A DNA stretch of 64,000 bases from Lucifuga dentata (GCA_014773175.1 VXCM01005550.1:17501-81500), one strand, 5' to 3'; counted from the first letter of the stretch, positions 1 through 17,479 are shown. Translations and numbers: made by a program. The notes: generated by a model not told the origin, from the letters alone.

Positions 1-180
1 TGACTTGGCGTGTGAAGTGCGTGTCAGGGGTCATGTGTGTGACGGTGAGCGGGCTGTTGGGAGGATGGTTGAACAAACACTGGTAGAGAGCGTGAGAGAA
101 GAAGCTGGGTGGGGGGCCGCCGTGCACCAGCGAGAGAGCCAGGAGGCATCCCACGTCAAAGTACAGGTCCTCACGCAGAG
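1..180 (-). CDS. g2e3: g2e3 exon truncated by window edge
   Basis: Acceptor GTTCAG|CT. It encodes [20 protein letters not shown] and then [17 protein letters not shown], a strong match to the G2E3 HECT-like region. The first part of this exon is repeated at 202-250 beyond a single N at 201, which looks like an unmerged contig overlap rather than a second exon. Confidence 0.85.
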
Positions 181-3100
181 CTGAACACGCACACGCACAC
201 NAGAGCCAGGAGGCATCCCACGTCAAAGTACAGGTCCTCACGCAGAGCTGAACACGCACACGCACACACACACACATTGTGGTAAAACATCACATGACTT
301 TAATATTATATTTTCTTTATATCTAATTTGCACATTTGCTGATATCTTTATTAAAGGACCATACCGGTGATTTGGCATGTTTAACCCTAATAAATACTAC
401 CCTCATACACGCCACGTTACTGACAACCATTTTCCAAAACATAAAACTGTATTTTACTTTTCCTGTTATTTTTTCCAAGTCCTCTAATCTTTCTAAATTA
501 AATGTTCAGCTTAAAATTCAACGTTTCACCTGCTGACACATGCAGAAGTCACGGTTGTTTTAATTTCTCAGTAAAAGCCGTCTTCTCCTGGAACTATTTT
601 CCCTGGCGGAAGCATACATTTTCTTCCATGTCGGATCAGTTAAATTAAGTTACTTCAACAAAAAACTTAGGAGACATTTTGTTTTCTGTGATGGATTATT
701 TATCTCAGACACGTTTCAACGCTCTACAAGTTGAGTTTCATAAATTGGAAGGAACAGAAACCAGTGACAGTGACAGAAACCAGTGGAAGGTAGGAAAAAC
801 AATTCTAATATTTACCGCTCCAGTAGTATGTTTTGGAAAAAGGTTGGCTGTAATTTAACATGAATGTAGCTTGTATTTATTTGGCTCAAACATGCCAAAT
901 CACCGGTATGGTCCTTTAATTACATAAACCACCACACTGATGTCCCCTCCCACATGGACGGGGGCTTCTTACCCTGGGAGTCCAGCGCCAGGTTCTTGGA
1001 CCCTTCTGGACCCTCAAACACCACCGAGTCCTGGATCTGCTGCACCAGCAGTTTCAGGAAGTGCTGCTGGGCTGTGGCGCCATCGCCAAGGATGCTGGGA
1101 TATAAACACTGCTGGTCGTCATCTTTGAACCTAGAAAAAGACAACAGACAGTCAACCTCAGCGTCCCAGTACAGCAAGGCTCAAGTAAAGCATCATCATC
1201 ACCATCATCATCAGCATCATCATCATCATCATCATCATCATCTTCACCATCAACATCAATATTATCATCATCACTGATAATGATGATAAGTCATCATAGC
1301 AGCAACACAGCTTAAGTAGCTAAAAAGTCAATAAAAGTTCATAAGTTTTCAAAAATGACCAAAATTAAAGCTCATCTAATAAAACATTTAATATCAGACC
1401 AGAACAAACTTAGAATCCACTGACCTGACAGAAAGAGTGTTACTGGGGTCAAAGTCGTTCCTCCTGACCAGAGCCAGACCGGCTGCCAGAGCCTCGTCCC
1501 CGCTCACCTCCACCTGGACGCTGACAGGACGGAGCTGTGAGGACAAAGACTGGAGGAGCTCCTCCACCGTTCCAACAGAAACCGCCAGTCTGAAGGGGAA
1601 GCAGAGGGACAGAGAGAGAGAGAGAGAGAGAGAATTTAAGAAGGGAGCCTTTCTTGTTTGTTTCATTAGAAGTCTGGTTTCCGTTTCGTTCCGGCTGATG
1701 ATCTTCCAAATCCTCGTGTATTAAATGAGCTCTGCGTACCTTTTGCAGCTGATGGGAGAGTGGATGGTGGAGAGGGGGCGTTTGGACAGCAGAGTCCTCC
1801 TCTGACCTCCCTGAGGAGATGCAATCAGGGACGCTGAGAAGACAAACAAAGAGTAATGTAATAACCAACATTACAATGGAACAAACAATCCAAAAATCAA
1901 TAAAACGATCAATCGGTCGTGAATCGATTGGTGATAAGACCTTTTCCGTCGGTAGCCTGAGTGCAGTCACTGCAGGCCCAGTCGCTGGTGTCCACCTTCA
2001 GCCCCGAGCACTTCCTGTGAGTCCCTCTGGACCCACAGAGCCGACAGCGAATCACCTCAAACCAGCTGCAACACACACACACGCACACGCACACACACAT
2101 GCACACACGCTTTCTGTCGTTATTGATGATTTAAAGTTGACACATGCCAACAAATCACACCAAAGGACTGAAGCTGGAGTTTTTCTTTTTAACACGATAA
2201 ATGAAGCACAAACAAATGCTCGTACCCGCTCTTGGCGGTGTGAGTGCGTCCGTTGTTGCAGACGCATGTGAGAGCGTCGCAGCGTGTGTAAACCACCAGC
2301 AGCTCCGAATACGCGTTGGCCTCCATCTCCCATGATGCATCTCTGCAAATCCCACACAAACACATGTGAGCACACACACTGAAACTAACTCAATATGAGC
2401 ACAGTTTTAGGAGCGTTATCCACTTCCTGTGATTTGGGAATGTCTGTACATGAATTTCACAGGTTCAGATAAACGCTGTTCGTGAACAAAGCCTCGACGT
2501 CTTTACCTCTCTGGGATGTAAATTCCCATCCGCAGCATCTCCTCCTGGAAACTTTCCTTGTTGTTACACAGAGTGCACCTGAAGAAGAAGAACCCGGCGC
2601 TGTGGGCCTGACGCTGGGACAGATCAGAGACAATGCATCAGATCAAAACGTTGCCGTGTCTTAAAGTCCTACACGGACTTCCAGTTAGCCACAGAACCAT
2701 GTTAAATGCTGCGTTATGTCAGCCAGAGTCTGAGCTTCATGAGGATTCTGCATGTGAACTTTAGGCTCATTTAAAAGCAAACTACACACTTTTTTGTTTT
2801 TATGTGTTTTTAATAGTTTTAAATCTATGCATTACAGCATTCTGCATTTTTATGCTTAAAGGACCATACCACCATTTTCCATGTTTGAGCCTAATATATT
2901 CAGTTTTCATACATGTAACGTTACTGAAAATCATTTCCCAAAGCATACTACTGGAACGGTGAATTAAAAGTGTTTTTCCTACCTTCCAGACCTCCATTGG
3001 TTTCAGTTCATTCTGCTATTAAAATCAACTTGTTGATACTGTAAACGTTCTTGGGATAGGTAATCCATCATCACCAACAAGACGTGTATTCAGGTTTTTT

Positions 3101-3880
3101 TAGAAGTTATGTAATTTTAGTGTTTAAGCTCAATAAAAAGCGTGGAGTGAATGTATGCCTCCACCGGGGAATATAGTCCCAAAAGAAGACCTGCGTTTAT
3201 GGAAAAATTTAAAGGACCGTGACTTCATAAGGCTGTGTAACTATTAGCAGGAGAAACATGGATTTTTAAGGTGGGTGTATCACTTGAATATTTGATTTTG
3301 AAAGATTAAGAGATTTAGCAAAATATCAGGAAAGCTGAAATACGGTTTTATCCTTTGAGAAATGATTGTCGGTAACATAATATGTATGAAAATTTAATAT
3401 ATATTAGGCTCAATATGCAAAGTAGCCGGTATGGTCCTTTAATATGGGCTTTACTACTATCAACTTTATTTTTTTTAATTTCATTTAAGTTTTGTATCTT
3501 TAATGAAGCACTTTGAATTGCCTTGTTGTATGAAATGTGCTACACAAATGAATTAGCCTTTGCTGTGCAGCGCTGCTAGCCTTAATATTCAGCTTTACAA
3601 AGTCGACCTGCGTCCACAACCAGCCCTTTACCTCACTCTGTGTGATGTCATGGCACTAAAAACACACACATACACACATTACCTGTACACAGTCCCGGTG
3701 GAACCAGCTGCCATGACAGGCTGGACATTTGAGGATGGAGTAGGACAGGACAGGATCTAAGGAGTCCAAACAGACGGAGCAGGACTGAGGCAGACTGAGG
3801 TCCAGACTCACTGACTGGGTGGGGCTGTGATCAGAACAGTATGACCTGGATACAGACAGGTGGGTAAACACAAAGGCTCT

Positions 3881-3915
<35 letters not shown>

Positions 3916-3934
3916 NGGTAAACACAAAGGCTCT

Positions 3935-3975
<41 letters not shown>

Positions 3976-4647
3976 TGTGCCATCACTCACGGGAAAAGGC
4001 CGGTATACTGAAAGATGAACTTTTGTTTCCTCCCACAGGGGAAGTGAACCGTCTTCTTACAGCTTTTGACGCAGCAGCCGATGCACGCTCCCTTCTTCTT
4101 ACAGCCGAAACATTTCTGAAACACAGCATGATGTCTGCTTTACAGGCTGCTGCATGTTTCTGGATAATCAGAAAGATGTCTGGGCAGAAAAGAAGCAAAG
4201 CTTGATCCTTTTTCACTTTAGTGGGACTGAAAATATCCAGAATGTATGCAGTTTGAGAGGAAAAGCAGGAACGTACCAGCCGAGCGGATCGGCGGCTCTC
4301 CTGTCTGATGTCATCCACCAGGAAACCAAAAACGCCCTCGTCCTCCTCTCCTCGCTGGTAGATGCCGCTGGACGTCAGCTGAAAGGAAATCCAGTTTTAG
4401 CAGCATTGTTGTTTGCATTAGGGCAAGTCTAAGTAAAACTATTTTTATCAAGCTGTAACTTCTTTAGATTTCCTTTAATTTTGGACAGTATGTGCTGGTT
4501 TTTATTAGAAATGACTCCACAAACAGTACAGACTGACAGAAGCTTACCAAGCAGAAGTAGTGCACAGACAGTTTGTGTTCTTTGAGCGTGACTTTTTCTC
4601 CAAACAGCGCCGGATCATCATCACTGAGCCTGCACAGAGCACAGCCT

Positions 4648-4679
<32 letters not shown>

Positions 4680-5674
4680 TCAGCTCATGTTATTGAAATT
4701 TTGTCGTAAATTTCTCATAATTAGGTGAATATTAGCTGAGAAGTGACAGTGAAACCGTTTACAGTCAAACTTTTTTAAGAGTTAAATCAATCAATCAGAC
4801 TTTATTCATATAGCACCTTTCATATAAGTAAATGCAACCCAAAGTGCTTCACAGGTGGTTGACAAATAAACACAAAATATTGATAACAGTTAATATACAT
4901 AATTTAAAATCAAACAAGTTAAATAAAATTAAAATATAAAATCATAAAACACTACATGAAAGCCAAGCTGAACAGATAGGTTTTAAGTTTAAAATTGTCC
5001 ATGTTTTCAGCTCCTCTCAGATCAGGAAGGCTGTTAGCATAACGGCTAAAAGCTGCAGCACCAAAAGTTTTACTTCTGCTCTTTGGAACGTTAAAAATAA
5101 AGTGCAGGAGGATCTGAGAGTCTGACTGGTTCATAAATGGAAAGCATTTCTGATACATATCTTGGTACAAGACCATGCAGTGCCTTAAAAACCAACAAAA
5201 GAATCTTAAAATCGATACGGAAACTGACAGGAAGCCAATGTAAAGACTTTAAAACAGGAGTAACGTGTGCTCTCCTTCTGGTCCTATCAGCACTCATGCA
5301 GCAGAATTCTGAAGGCTCCAATTATCATCTATTTTCAAACCAAACATGAGAATTATTTATTTGAGGTCTAAAGATGGTGGACAGAAATTTTGGTGAAAAT
5401 TCTGAAAAAAAAAAAAAAAACCATTAATGAGTGGAACATTTTAATTAATTTGATAAGTTCTGATAAAAGCAAAGTGATTGAAAGATTCTCCTCGGTTTTT
5501 CCTGTTTAAATTTCAAAGCTGCAGCACACAGAGTTGATGTTTAATGAATTTTCTGAAGTTGCTATAGCAACAGCATCAGGATAATTCTCTTCCTTTGTCC
5601 ATCATCCATCACTCACATTCCTCCAGCATGCTGCTGCTGGTTCCCTCACTCCTCTTCCTCACCTGCTTCTTCAT
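1..5674 (-). CDS. g2e3: G2E3-like PHD-finger/HECT E3 ubiquitin ligase, 5' part (12 coding exons, 3' end outside window)
   Basis: Spliced gene on the minus strand. Exons: 5674-5617, 4645-4548, 4378-4277, 4115-3991, 3845-3683, 2613-2507, 2342-2226, 2065-1941, 1833-1740, 1589-1425, 1130-973 and 180-1 (cut by the window edge). Phases agree across every junction and give 497 residues. Three cysteine/histidine-rich modules are visible: an extended PHD at about residues 20-130 (CALC...[14 protein letters not shown]...[10 protein letters not shown]), a second at about 150-205 (CSVC...WFHRDC...CTLC) and a third at about 235-297 ([10 protein letters not shown]...CSDC). From about residue 340 the protein matches the start of the G2E3 HECT-like region ([12 protein letters not shown]). 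G2E3 is a nuclear/nucleolar ubiquitin ligase linked to G2/M and cell survival (family knowledge). PHF7 shares the PHD part but lacks the HECT-like region, so g2e3 is preferred. The HECT active-site end is not in the window. Confidence 0.9.
355..915. mobile_element. TTAA-flanked MITE-like element, copy 1 (g2e3 intron)
   Basis: The sequence between TTAA at 351-354 and TTAA at 916-919 starts AGGACCATACCGGTGATTTG and ends with its inverse complement. Subterminal similarity extends the inverted repeats to roughly 80-100 bp. No transposase ORF is present. TTAA target sites are characteristic of piggyBac-type transposases, so a non-autonomous piggyBac-like MITE is the best reading. Confidence 0.7.
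973..1130 (-). CDS. g2e3: g2e3 exon: HECT-like region
   Basis: Bounded by TTTCTAG|G and CCCAGG|GTAAG. It encodes [14 protein letters not shown] and [16 protein letters not shown], aligning with SLLMQHLENSSLFEG...KNLSLNSQ in G2E3. A (CAT)n tract (1188-1276) lies upstream in the intron. Confidence 0.88.
1425..1589 (-). CDS. g2e3: g2e3 exon: start of HECT-like region
   Basis: Bounded by CCTTCAG|A and GTCAG|GTCAGT. It encodes [18 protein letters not shown] and a [19 protein letters not shown] segment that aligns with human G2E3 (ALDAFRNRNFNPS). A (GA)n run lies just upstream at 1611-1633. Confidence 0.83.
1740..1833 (-). CDS. g2e3: g2e3 exon: serine/arginine-rich linker
   Basis: Bounded by CTTCTCAG|CG and CAAAAG|GTACGC. 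The in-frame reading is [20 protein letters not shown] and onward. It joins the zinc modules to the HECT-like region, is weakly conserved, and is identified mainly by position and phase. Confidence 0.72.
1941..2065 (-). CDS. g2e3: g2e3 exon: third PHD-like module
   Basis: Acceptor GTTGCAG|C. It encodes [20 protein letters not shown] and [14 protein letters not shown] placed the donor at AAAAG|GTCTTA because it is the only nearby GT that keeps frame with the next exon; the donor is a weak match beyond GT. Confidence 0.8.
2226..2342 (-). CDS. g2e3: g2e3 exon: start of third PHD-like module
   Basis: Bounded by TTTGCAG|AG and AGCGG|GTACGA. It encodes [15 protein letters not shown] and [12 protein letters not shown], aligning with DASWELEENAYQELL of human G2E3. 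Confidence 0.88.
2507..2613 (-). CDS. g2e3: g2e3 exon: second PHD module, C-terminal part
   Basis: Bounded by GTCCCAG|CGT and AGAG|GTAAAG. It encodes [18 protein letters not shown] followed by [12 protein letters not shown], nearly identical to the FFFRCTICNN / EMLRMGIHIPE stretch of G2E3. Confidence 0.92.
2860..3438. mobile_element. TTAA-flanked MITE-like element, copy 2 (inverted relative to copy 1)
   Basis: Flanked by TTAA at 2856-2859 and 3439-3442. It begins AGGACCATACCACCATTTTC and ends GCCGGTATGGTCCT. Its left part matches the reverse complement of the right part of the copy at 355-915 ('CATACTACTGGA', 'TTTTTCCTACCTTCCA'), so the two are related but oppositely oriented. No ORF. Confidence 0.68.
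3683..3845 (-). CDS. g2e3: g2e3 exon: end of ePHD and start of second PHD/RING-like module
   Basis: Bounded by TATCCAG|GTC and TACAG|GTAATG. It encodes [10 protein letters not shown], then [20 protein letters not shown] and [11 protein letters not shown], matching human G2E3 through the WFHRDC motif. The nearby (GT)n at 3885-3975 contains an artefactual N and duplication. Confidence 0.9.
3991..4115 (-). CDS. g2e3: g2e3 exon: second half of extended PHD
   Basis: Bounded by TTTCAG|AAATG and TTCCC|GTGAGT. It encodes [14 protein letters not shown]...VHFPCG...FQYTG, with the C-x2-C and H-x3-C zinc-ligand spacing of the ePHD. Confidence 0.9.
4277..4378 (-). CDS. g2e3: g2e3 exon: ePHD linker
   Basis: Bounded by TTTCAG|CTG and GCTG|GTACGT. 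Its 34 codons encode [15 protein letters not shown]...DDIRQE, closely matching the QRG-EEEGVYGF-EDIR region of human G2E3. Confidence 0.9.
4548..4645 (-). CDS. g2e3: g2e3 exon: first zinc-binding half of extended PHD
   Basis: Bounded by TGTGTAG|GC and CTTG|GTAAGC. It encodes [10 protein letters not shown]...LSVHYFCL, the start of the ePHD shared by G2E3 and PHF7. A (CA)n run sits directly upstream of the acceptor at 4646-4674. Confidence 0.88.
4783..5321 (-). mobile_element. Degenerate LINE 3' fragment (L2/CR1-group reverse transcriptase end)
   Basis: On the minus strand a broken reading encodes [20 protein letters not shown] and [17 protein letters not shown], typical of the C-terminal end of fish L2/CR1/Rex1-group LINE reverse transcriptases. 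A frame change then leads to [13 protein letters not shown]...NSLPDLRG and KTYLFSLAF. The 3' end carries a short TGATTGATTGATT run. Located in the first g2e3 intron; dead. Confidence 0.75.
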
Positions 5675-5691
5675 GTTGGTGTGAAACAACC
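5617..5691 (-). CDS. g2e3: g2e3 first coding exon with start codon
   Basis: The acceptor CTGCTGCAG precedes 5691 and the ATG lies at 5674-5672. Nineteen codons plus one base follow to the donor GAAT|GTGAGT at 5617. The short basic/serine N-terminus ([11 protein letters not shown]...) runs into the first zinc-binding cysteines of the next exon in frame. Because an acceptor lies upstream of the ATG, at least one 5' UTR exon must lie further right (above 5691); I could not place it. Confidence 0.75.
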
Positions 5692-7017
5692 CTGCAGCAG
5701 CACAGAGGTCAGAGGTCAAATATGCTGATATGATGACAGCTTCTTTAAGACAGTTACATAATCACTGCTCATTAACACTAATAAAGTGTTAATGATACTG
5801 ATAATACTGATATTTGAGGTAGTGACTTAGCCAGTTTTTACAACCACAACTTATTATTTGTTTTTAAATCGAAGATCCCTTAACCTTAAAACTCACACTT
5901 TTATTCTTTTTGTGAAAACAGAAAACAGATTTTATGAATTAAAAACCAAACATGGAGCAGATTTACTATTACAGTCCAAACAGCGAAAATGAGTTGGAAG
6001 CAGAAATACAAACTACGTCCTCATTGTTAGCCTTGTAGACAACTTTTTAACTAATTCAAATATAACGTTGGTAATTTACTCCATTCTAACCATCTCTGTA
6101 AATAAACCTAGTTGTAGGTTAACAAACTAGGGTTAATTTAGTAAATATAAATATAACGGAGCAGACGTTTAACATCAAGACCCGACATAAAAGGCTAATG
6201 TTTTTAATTTAACTGAGCAAAGAAAATGAAGAAATAATAAAATGTTAATAGAAATAGCTAAAAGATTAAATCAAATACAAATCGCAAAATAAAGAATACA
6301 AGAATATTGTACAACATTTATGGATGTTAAGAGGTATTTTTACAGTGCTAATCATAGCAGCTAACGAAGCCAACTACTCTAGTCTTTTGATGTATATATT
6401 TAAACTAAACTGGGTTAAAAAAAAACGACAAAAGTTGAGCTACGAAAAAGGAAATAATTTTACTCTACATACAGATGATAAATATTTCACTTTGCGCTCA
6501 TTTTCGTTGGTTTTGTGATCTTTTATCCGTGCTGTTTGCGTTTATTTCAGAACAAACGACCTAACGCCGCTGACGCTTTTTAAATTTCCCTCTTTCAAAA
6601 CAAAAGGTACGATTTCCGCTTCCGCTGAAGCTGGCCCTTCCAATATAAAAGCTCGGTTAGAAGTCCATTAACTGATTGATTGTTTTTAATGTCACGTAAA
6701 TCATATTATTGTTATTATAATTATATTAAATCATCAATTAAAAAATATGTACGTTTCCCTTTGCTGAAAAGTATTAAAACAACATTCAGAATCCCAAATA
6801 GATGGATATGGCCTCACAGCTGGGATTTAATCTGTTTTTTACTTTTAGCAAAAGAAAATGTTCATCTGTTATGAAACCTTTGCTGGAAACGTTCAGCATT
6901 TTTTTTTTTTTTACTGGCTGCAAACCAAATTTCCCTTTGGGACAGAAAAGACGTTTCCACAATTAGTTAATGTTAAGGATTTAATAAAATCTCACGTTCA
7001 GTGTTATCATTTTGGTG

Positions 7018-7059
<42 letters not shown>

Positions 7060-7879
7060 GTGCTCAGGTCCATGTTTACTTGCCTACCTGCGGCTCGTAT
7101 CGTCCACCATGGCGGCGGGCACGCCCACAGCGCGCGCACGCACGTACAACCTGGAGTCTGGGGCTGTTTTTTTTTTTTTCCAGAAGTTAATTTTATTGAT
7201 TTTATCGAACAGAACGGGTACTGTGTTTGAATGTTGGTAGATTTAAATGATTATTGCCTAATTTTATAACATAATTAAATGATATCATTTAATTATTGAA
7301 TGAATGAACGTGAATGTCCAGCATTATGTATGTAAAATATAACATGTCTTTGGTTAAGAAGCTGAGTTATGAGCTCCTTCCTCCTCCTCCCATAGTGAAC
7401 ACCACATCCAGCACGTCTCACACTTTCCGCACGCTTCACTCGGGCTCTGCTGTCACGCGTGAAAAACATGAGATCATGCATGTTGTTTTTCTTCACAATA
7501 AAAGCCTTACATTGAAGTATCGCTCATAGACTGGGTACTGCTATGTATGGTAGCTGCAGGCAAGGCTTTTATTTTGAAATAAGTAACAGGAAGTTGTATT
7601 CTTTAAATACTCACCTTTAGATAAAATAAAAGCTCAGAGACGCAGCAGATTTATTTAGAGCCAAATAAAATGAGGTCTTTTGTGGTTTTAGCTGAATGTT
7701 CTCACATGTTGCTGTTTGAGTTTTACTTCCTGTAGAAGAATAAAATCAGTGATTTTAGTCACAGGAACTTCAGCTGCTCTAATATTGTTTGTCTGGTTTT
7801 AATTATCATACTGTAACTGTAGTTAGAAAACTTTATTCGCTGTGTCTTTCTGAACATTTGCTGTAAAACTGCCGGTAAA
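5692..7879. other. Divergent intergenic region g2e3-egln3 (promoter-bearing)
   Basis: Mostly AT-rich with no gene visible. It must contain the g2e3 5' UTR exon and promoter and the egln3 promoter. Two GC/CpG-richer patches stand out: 6540-6660 (GCCGCTGACGC and CGCTTCCGCTGAAG, an ETS-like GGAAG context on the minus strand) and 7075-7150 (GGCGGCGGGCACGCC, then CGCGCGCACG). An (ATT)n microsatellite lies at 7021-7059. Transcription starts cannot be assigned from sequence alone. Confidence 0.5.
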
Positions 7880-13482
<5,603 letters not shown>

Positions 13483-14610
13483 CTGTCAGGAAGCAGCGCC
13501 GCCTAGAGTCCGCAGAGAGAACTGCAGCAGCACGTCAACGACGAGGAGAACAGAAAGAAAAGAAAAAAGATAAGAAAACAAAAGAGAAAAAGAAAAGAAA
13601 AAAGAAAACAAGAGAAAAAAGACAGAAAAGAAAAAAGACGTTTTTGTCCATCCTGCAGGTTGTGGAGGATTCGTCCTTAAAGTCTCCTCACGCTGACCTT
13701 TGCTGTTTATTTATTTCTGAATAATTTCTCTGATTTTTGCTTCATTTTCTTGTTTGTAAAATTCCTGAAAGCAGCTGATTTTGGCAGCTAGTTTTTGGAG
13801 GACAAAGATTCCAGATTCCACTGATGTAGCAGATGTGAGACGCTGCCAGACAGGAAGTCAGACAGGAAGTCAGATGAATGATTGATGCTCCTTCAAACGT
13901 CTCCTCAGACGTTACTGAGCCTCGTCCTGAAAAGTACGACTTCCTGTCACATGTCACGTTCAACCTGAGAGGAGCTACATACAACACGTTTAGACTGGAC
14001 CCTGACACGTATGTCCAGTTATCATGACAGAAGCTACAAACAAACACAATTAGATAGTCAAACGACCAGGAGACAGAGTCAGTCAAAAAGACAGAATCAA
14101 ATTAAAGAGTGACACAGGTGATGGACAAGATTCAAACATCATGTGATGAGCTTCAAGCGACAGGTGATAGGCGGCATCAGACATACAGGTGATAGAATCA
14201 AATAAAAAAACCATCAAACAACACAGGTGATAGACAGAGTCAAACATCTGGGGACAGGTCCAGAGGACAGACAGAAAAAACAGGAGACAGAGTCAAAAAC
14301 TCAGCTGGCAGGTCCAGATGTCTGATGGCTTCTAATGGTCCAGGTCTTAGAGTCAAACCACTTAGGAATCAAACCGGCAACAGACACACGACAGGATAGA
14401 ATGCTGGAAGCTCCGCCCACCAGCTGCTTCAGGTAGATTAAAACAAACACCTGTAATTTGATGTTATGATTTCCAGGTGAGTTTTCTCAGCTGTACCTGA
14501 TGTTAATATCATTTCTACAATATGTTTGTGTGTTTTTGTCAGCTGACATGCTGGTCAGAGCAGCTGAGCATAAAGACGATGATGATGATGATGATGAAGA
14601 CAGATAATAT

Positions 14611-14616
14611 AATAAA
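14611..14616 (+). terminator. egln3: Candidate egln3 polyadenylation signal
   Basis: AATAAA about 1.1 kb after the stop, in an AT-rich stretch. No GT-rich downstream element was tested; this is a candidate only. Confidence 0.3.
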
Positions 14617-15205
14617 TATACTATCACATATAAATTAATATATTGCAGAGGGTTATTTTTATCTTTTAGTTTTATTTCCTGTAAATGAAAAATTAAACTG
14701 TTTAACAGATTTATGTGTCATTTTTTCAGTAAAGCAGATGATGATATAAATAGATTATGCAGGAGATAAAAATAGAGAAAAAGTTCATGTAATAGATGTA
14801 GATGCAGTTCCCAAATTCAGCCGCTTGGTGTCACTGTTGCTCCATTTGCAAGCTTTCCGTTACAACGTGTCATTTAAACTATTAGGATTTACTTTAAATT
14901 AATCAACCTGAACATGAATATGTAATCAATGACACTCTTTTATTTTTATTTTATTTCTAGCAAAGATAGAAAGATGGAAGTTAAAACAGGAAAGCAAAAC
15001 CAAAGGACAGAAAGAAGGTCTGAAAGAGGTCAGAGGTTAAAAGCAATTTGTAGGCTGCTGTAAATATGATCTATTGATGTGTTTGAAGGAGAAATATTAT
15101 TAAATATTAATTAAATATTATTATTATTATTATTATTATTATTTTATTTGCCATTTCTGACAAAAATCTAAAATCACTTCAAACACTAAAAAGTTATAGA
15201 GTTTT

Positions 15206-15612
15206 CAGATCTGCAGATCGTTTGTTCTGGTCTGAATCAGGAACTAAATTGTTGGTTTGGTTCAGTTTCACAGAAAAACATCCAATCAAACCAGAATTTG
15301 TCATCAAAAGTCATGTGACAACACTCTCTCTGCTGATTGGTCAGACAGAAACTCCAAACAGGAAGTAGTTTCTATCAAAGTAAATCAGAGTAACAAAGAT
15401 GAATGTGGATCCTTTCCTGTCATAGCATCATTTGATCCATGAAGAAGAAAACTATGACAGCAGAAGCTGAATCACGTGTGGAAAACCACATGCTGCTTCA
15501 CATGATGTGAAGATGTGCTGCCTTCACACGCTGAACATGCTGACAACATATAAGCACACGCTAACCTGAACATGTGTTAGCTAAGATTGATGTTTCCACT
15601 TTTAACAGCATC
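15206..15612 (+). repeat. Dispersed repeat family 'GATCTGCAGATCG', copy A
   Basis: Begins CAGATCTGCAGATCGTTTGT and continues through AAATTGTTGGTTTGGTTCAG to an AACAGCATC end shared with the copy at 43046. It is nearly identical over about 390 bp to the copies at 39253 and 43046. No terminal repeats or transposase gene are visible. The short open frame common to the copies looks incidental to recent divergence. Confidence 0.8.
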
Positions 15613-16183
15613 GTTTAGCATGTTGGTGTGTAAATGCTATTAGTTAAAACAGGAAACAGAAAGTATTGTTGTTTAGTTTTGTGACTTTAATTAAAGGTTT
15701 TTAGGTTGGAAATGATTTTATTTGACGATTCGATCAAAAGAAACTAAAGTATCTCAAACAGGAAACGTCAGACTGAGTTTGATAAAATCCTGCAGAGATC
15801 CATAAATAAATCAGGTTTAATCAGGACGTCTTTTCCTGTACGGCTGTTACAGGAAGATTACACCGATTTTCTTCAGGAACTTGAACGCCACGTCGTGTCT
15901 CCAAAATACTTTGACACATTTTTATGTTTTGCCTCCTGGTGCATGCTGGGAATTAGGGAGATGAGCTGTGAAGAGGAGGAAAAACGGCGAGGTTTCATCT
16001 CTAACGCTTTGTTTCATCATCTGTCCATCACAACTAATGATGAAAGAGCCTCCTTATACACCTCCCTCCCTCTCTCTGTTCCCCTCCTCCTCCTCCTGAA
16101 GGACTGACTCTGTCGGATCTAAATTCCACATCAGACCTCCTCGCTGAGACGGACAGCCAGAGGTTATTAGAAGGAGCTTCAGG

Positions 16184-16218
<35 letters not shown>

Positions 16219-17479
16219 TGCTGCCTGTGATCTATGATTCATGTGCGCTCATTTAAAATAGTGTGAAATATTTAAAGTTGCTGGTCGCCTCAGAGACGAC
16301 CTCTGCTCTTATTACTGCAGGAGGAGGAGGAGAGGAGGAGGAGAGGGGAAAGTAATAAAAGTGGAAGTGAGAAGGAGATTATCTACAACAATGCATGGAT
16401 GTATGTTTAGTGGACATATGAACAGATTAATGGATCAGTAATCAGTAACAGATGATTGATCTGTGGTTGATGTTGCAGCAGATCTCTAAACGTCTCTGAC
16501 CTGCAGAAAGAAAGTCAGAAGATCAATTAAAAACAAATAAAAAAAACTACTTTTATACGAAAATCTTTGATTTAAAGTTTTTCAGCTAAAAATATTCAGA
16601 GAATTTAAGTTCTGACATGAAAAACAGAATTCTGATGAAACGATCAAATGTTTTTCTGTTCCAACAGCAAAATGAATAGAAAGAAAGAAAGAAAGAAAGA
16701 AAAGGAAAGAAAGAGAAGTGGGCAGCTTACTGAGATGTGGCAGCGTTGGTGTTGTGGCAGGGGAGGTGTGGAGGAGGAGGAGGAGGAGGAGGAGGAGGTG
16801 AATGAATGCGTCAAACAGAAGAAATGCTGCAGCAAAGCTGGTAACAAATTGAAGAGAAGTTTTATTGTGAAAATGAGAGCTGGTCAATCTGATCCATGTT
16901 ACAGGAAGACAACACGTATGTGGCATGTTCCTCTGAGCGATGAGAACCCAGTAAAAATGAAGTATGTACATTTTCTGATTTGCAGCATTATTCATGATAA
17001 ATGAAAAAAGATGTCTTTCCAAAATAATAATAATAAGCCAGGCACTCAGAGTTAGCTTAGCTTCGTTAGCATCTTAAAAAACCCAAAGGTCAGAAATAAA
17101 ATAGAAATGTACCATAGTTTTCTCTTTTTTAATATTTTAATTTGTTCGTATTTAGAATTTATAACACTGTTAACACTGATAATAAGAGATTCGTCTCTCG
17201 TATGTCGGCTACTTGGCACCAAGTTCCTCATAAAAGAATCTGTAGAATTGTACAAGAAATAGTTAAAAACACGACACGTTTCCTCACAGTGAAAGATGAA
17301 TTTTCTGAAACACGATGATTTCTGACAGCAGCTGCGATTTTTATCACAGCAACTTTTCATTTCCACAAAAACACAGAAACACCGACAGCTTCGTCCGGCG
17401 GTTTGCTTTTTGTTTACATCTGGGTGTATTTCCTGGTCCACTTTGATTTGTCTGAATTAAGCCCCTCCCCCTCCGTTTT

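Noticed and set aside
202..250. A second copy of the g2e3 exon start
   Set aside because: Exact duplicate next to a single N, the same pattern as other assembly junction artefacts.
1191..1276. Histidine-rich peptide encoded by (CAT)n
   Set aside because: Microsatellite in a g2e3 intron on the opposite strand to the gene.
1..5674. PHF7 as the identity of the left gene
   Set aside because: Residues after about 340 match the G2E3 HECT-like region, which PHF7 lacks.
15257..15442. Small conserved protein shared by three loci (RKTSNQTRI..., [13 protein letters not shown])
   Set aside because: The open frame is within a recently dispersed non-coding repeat; copies are too similar for frame conservation to be informative.
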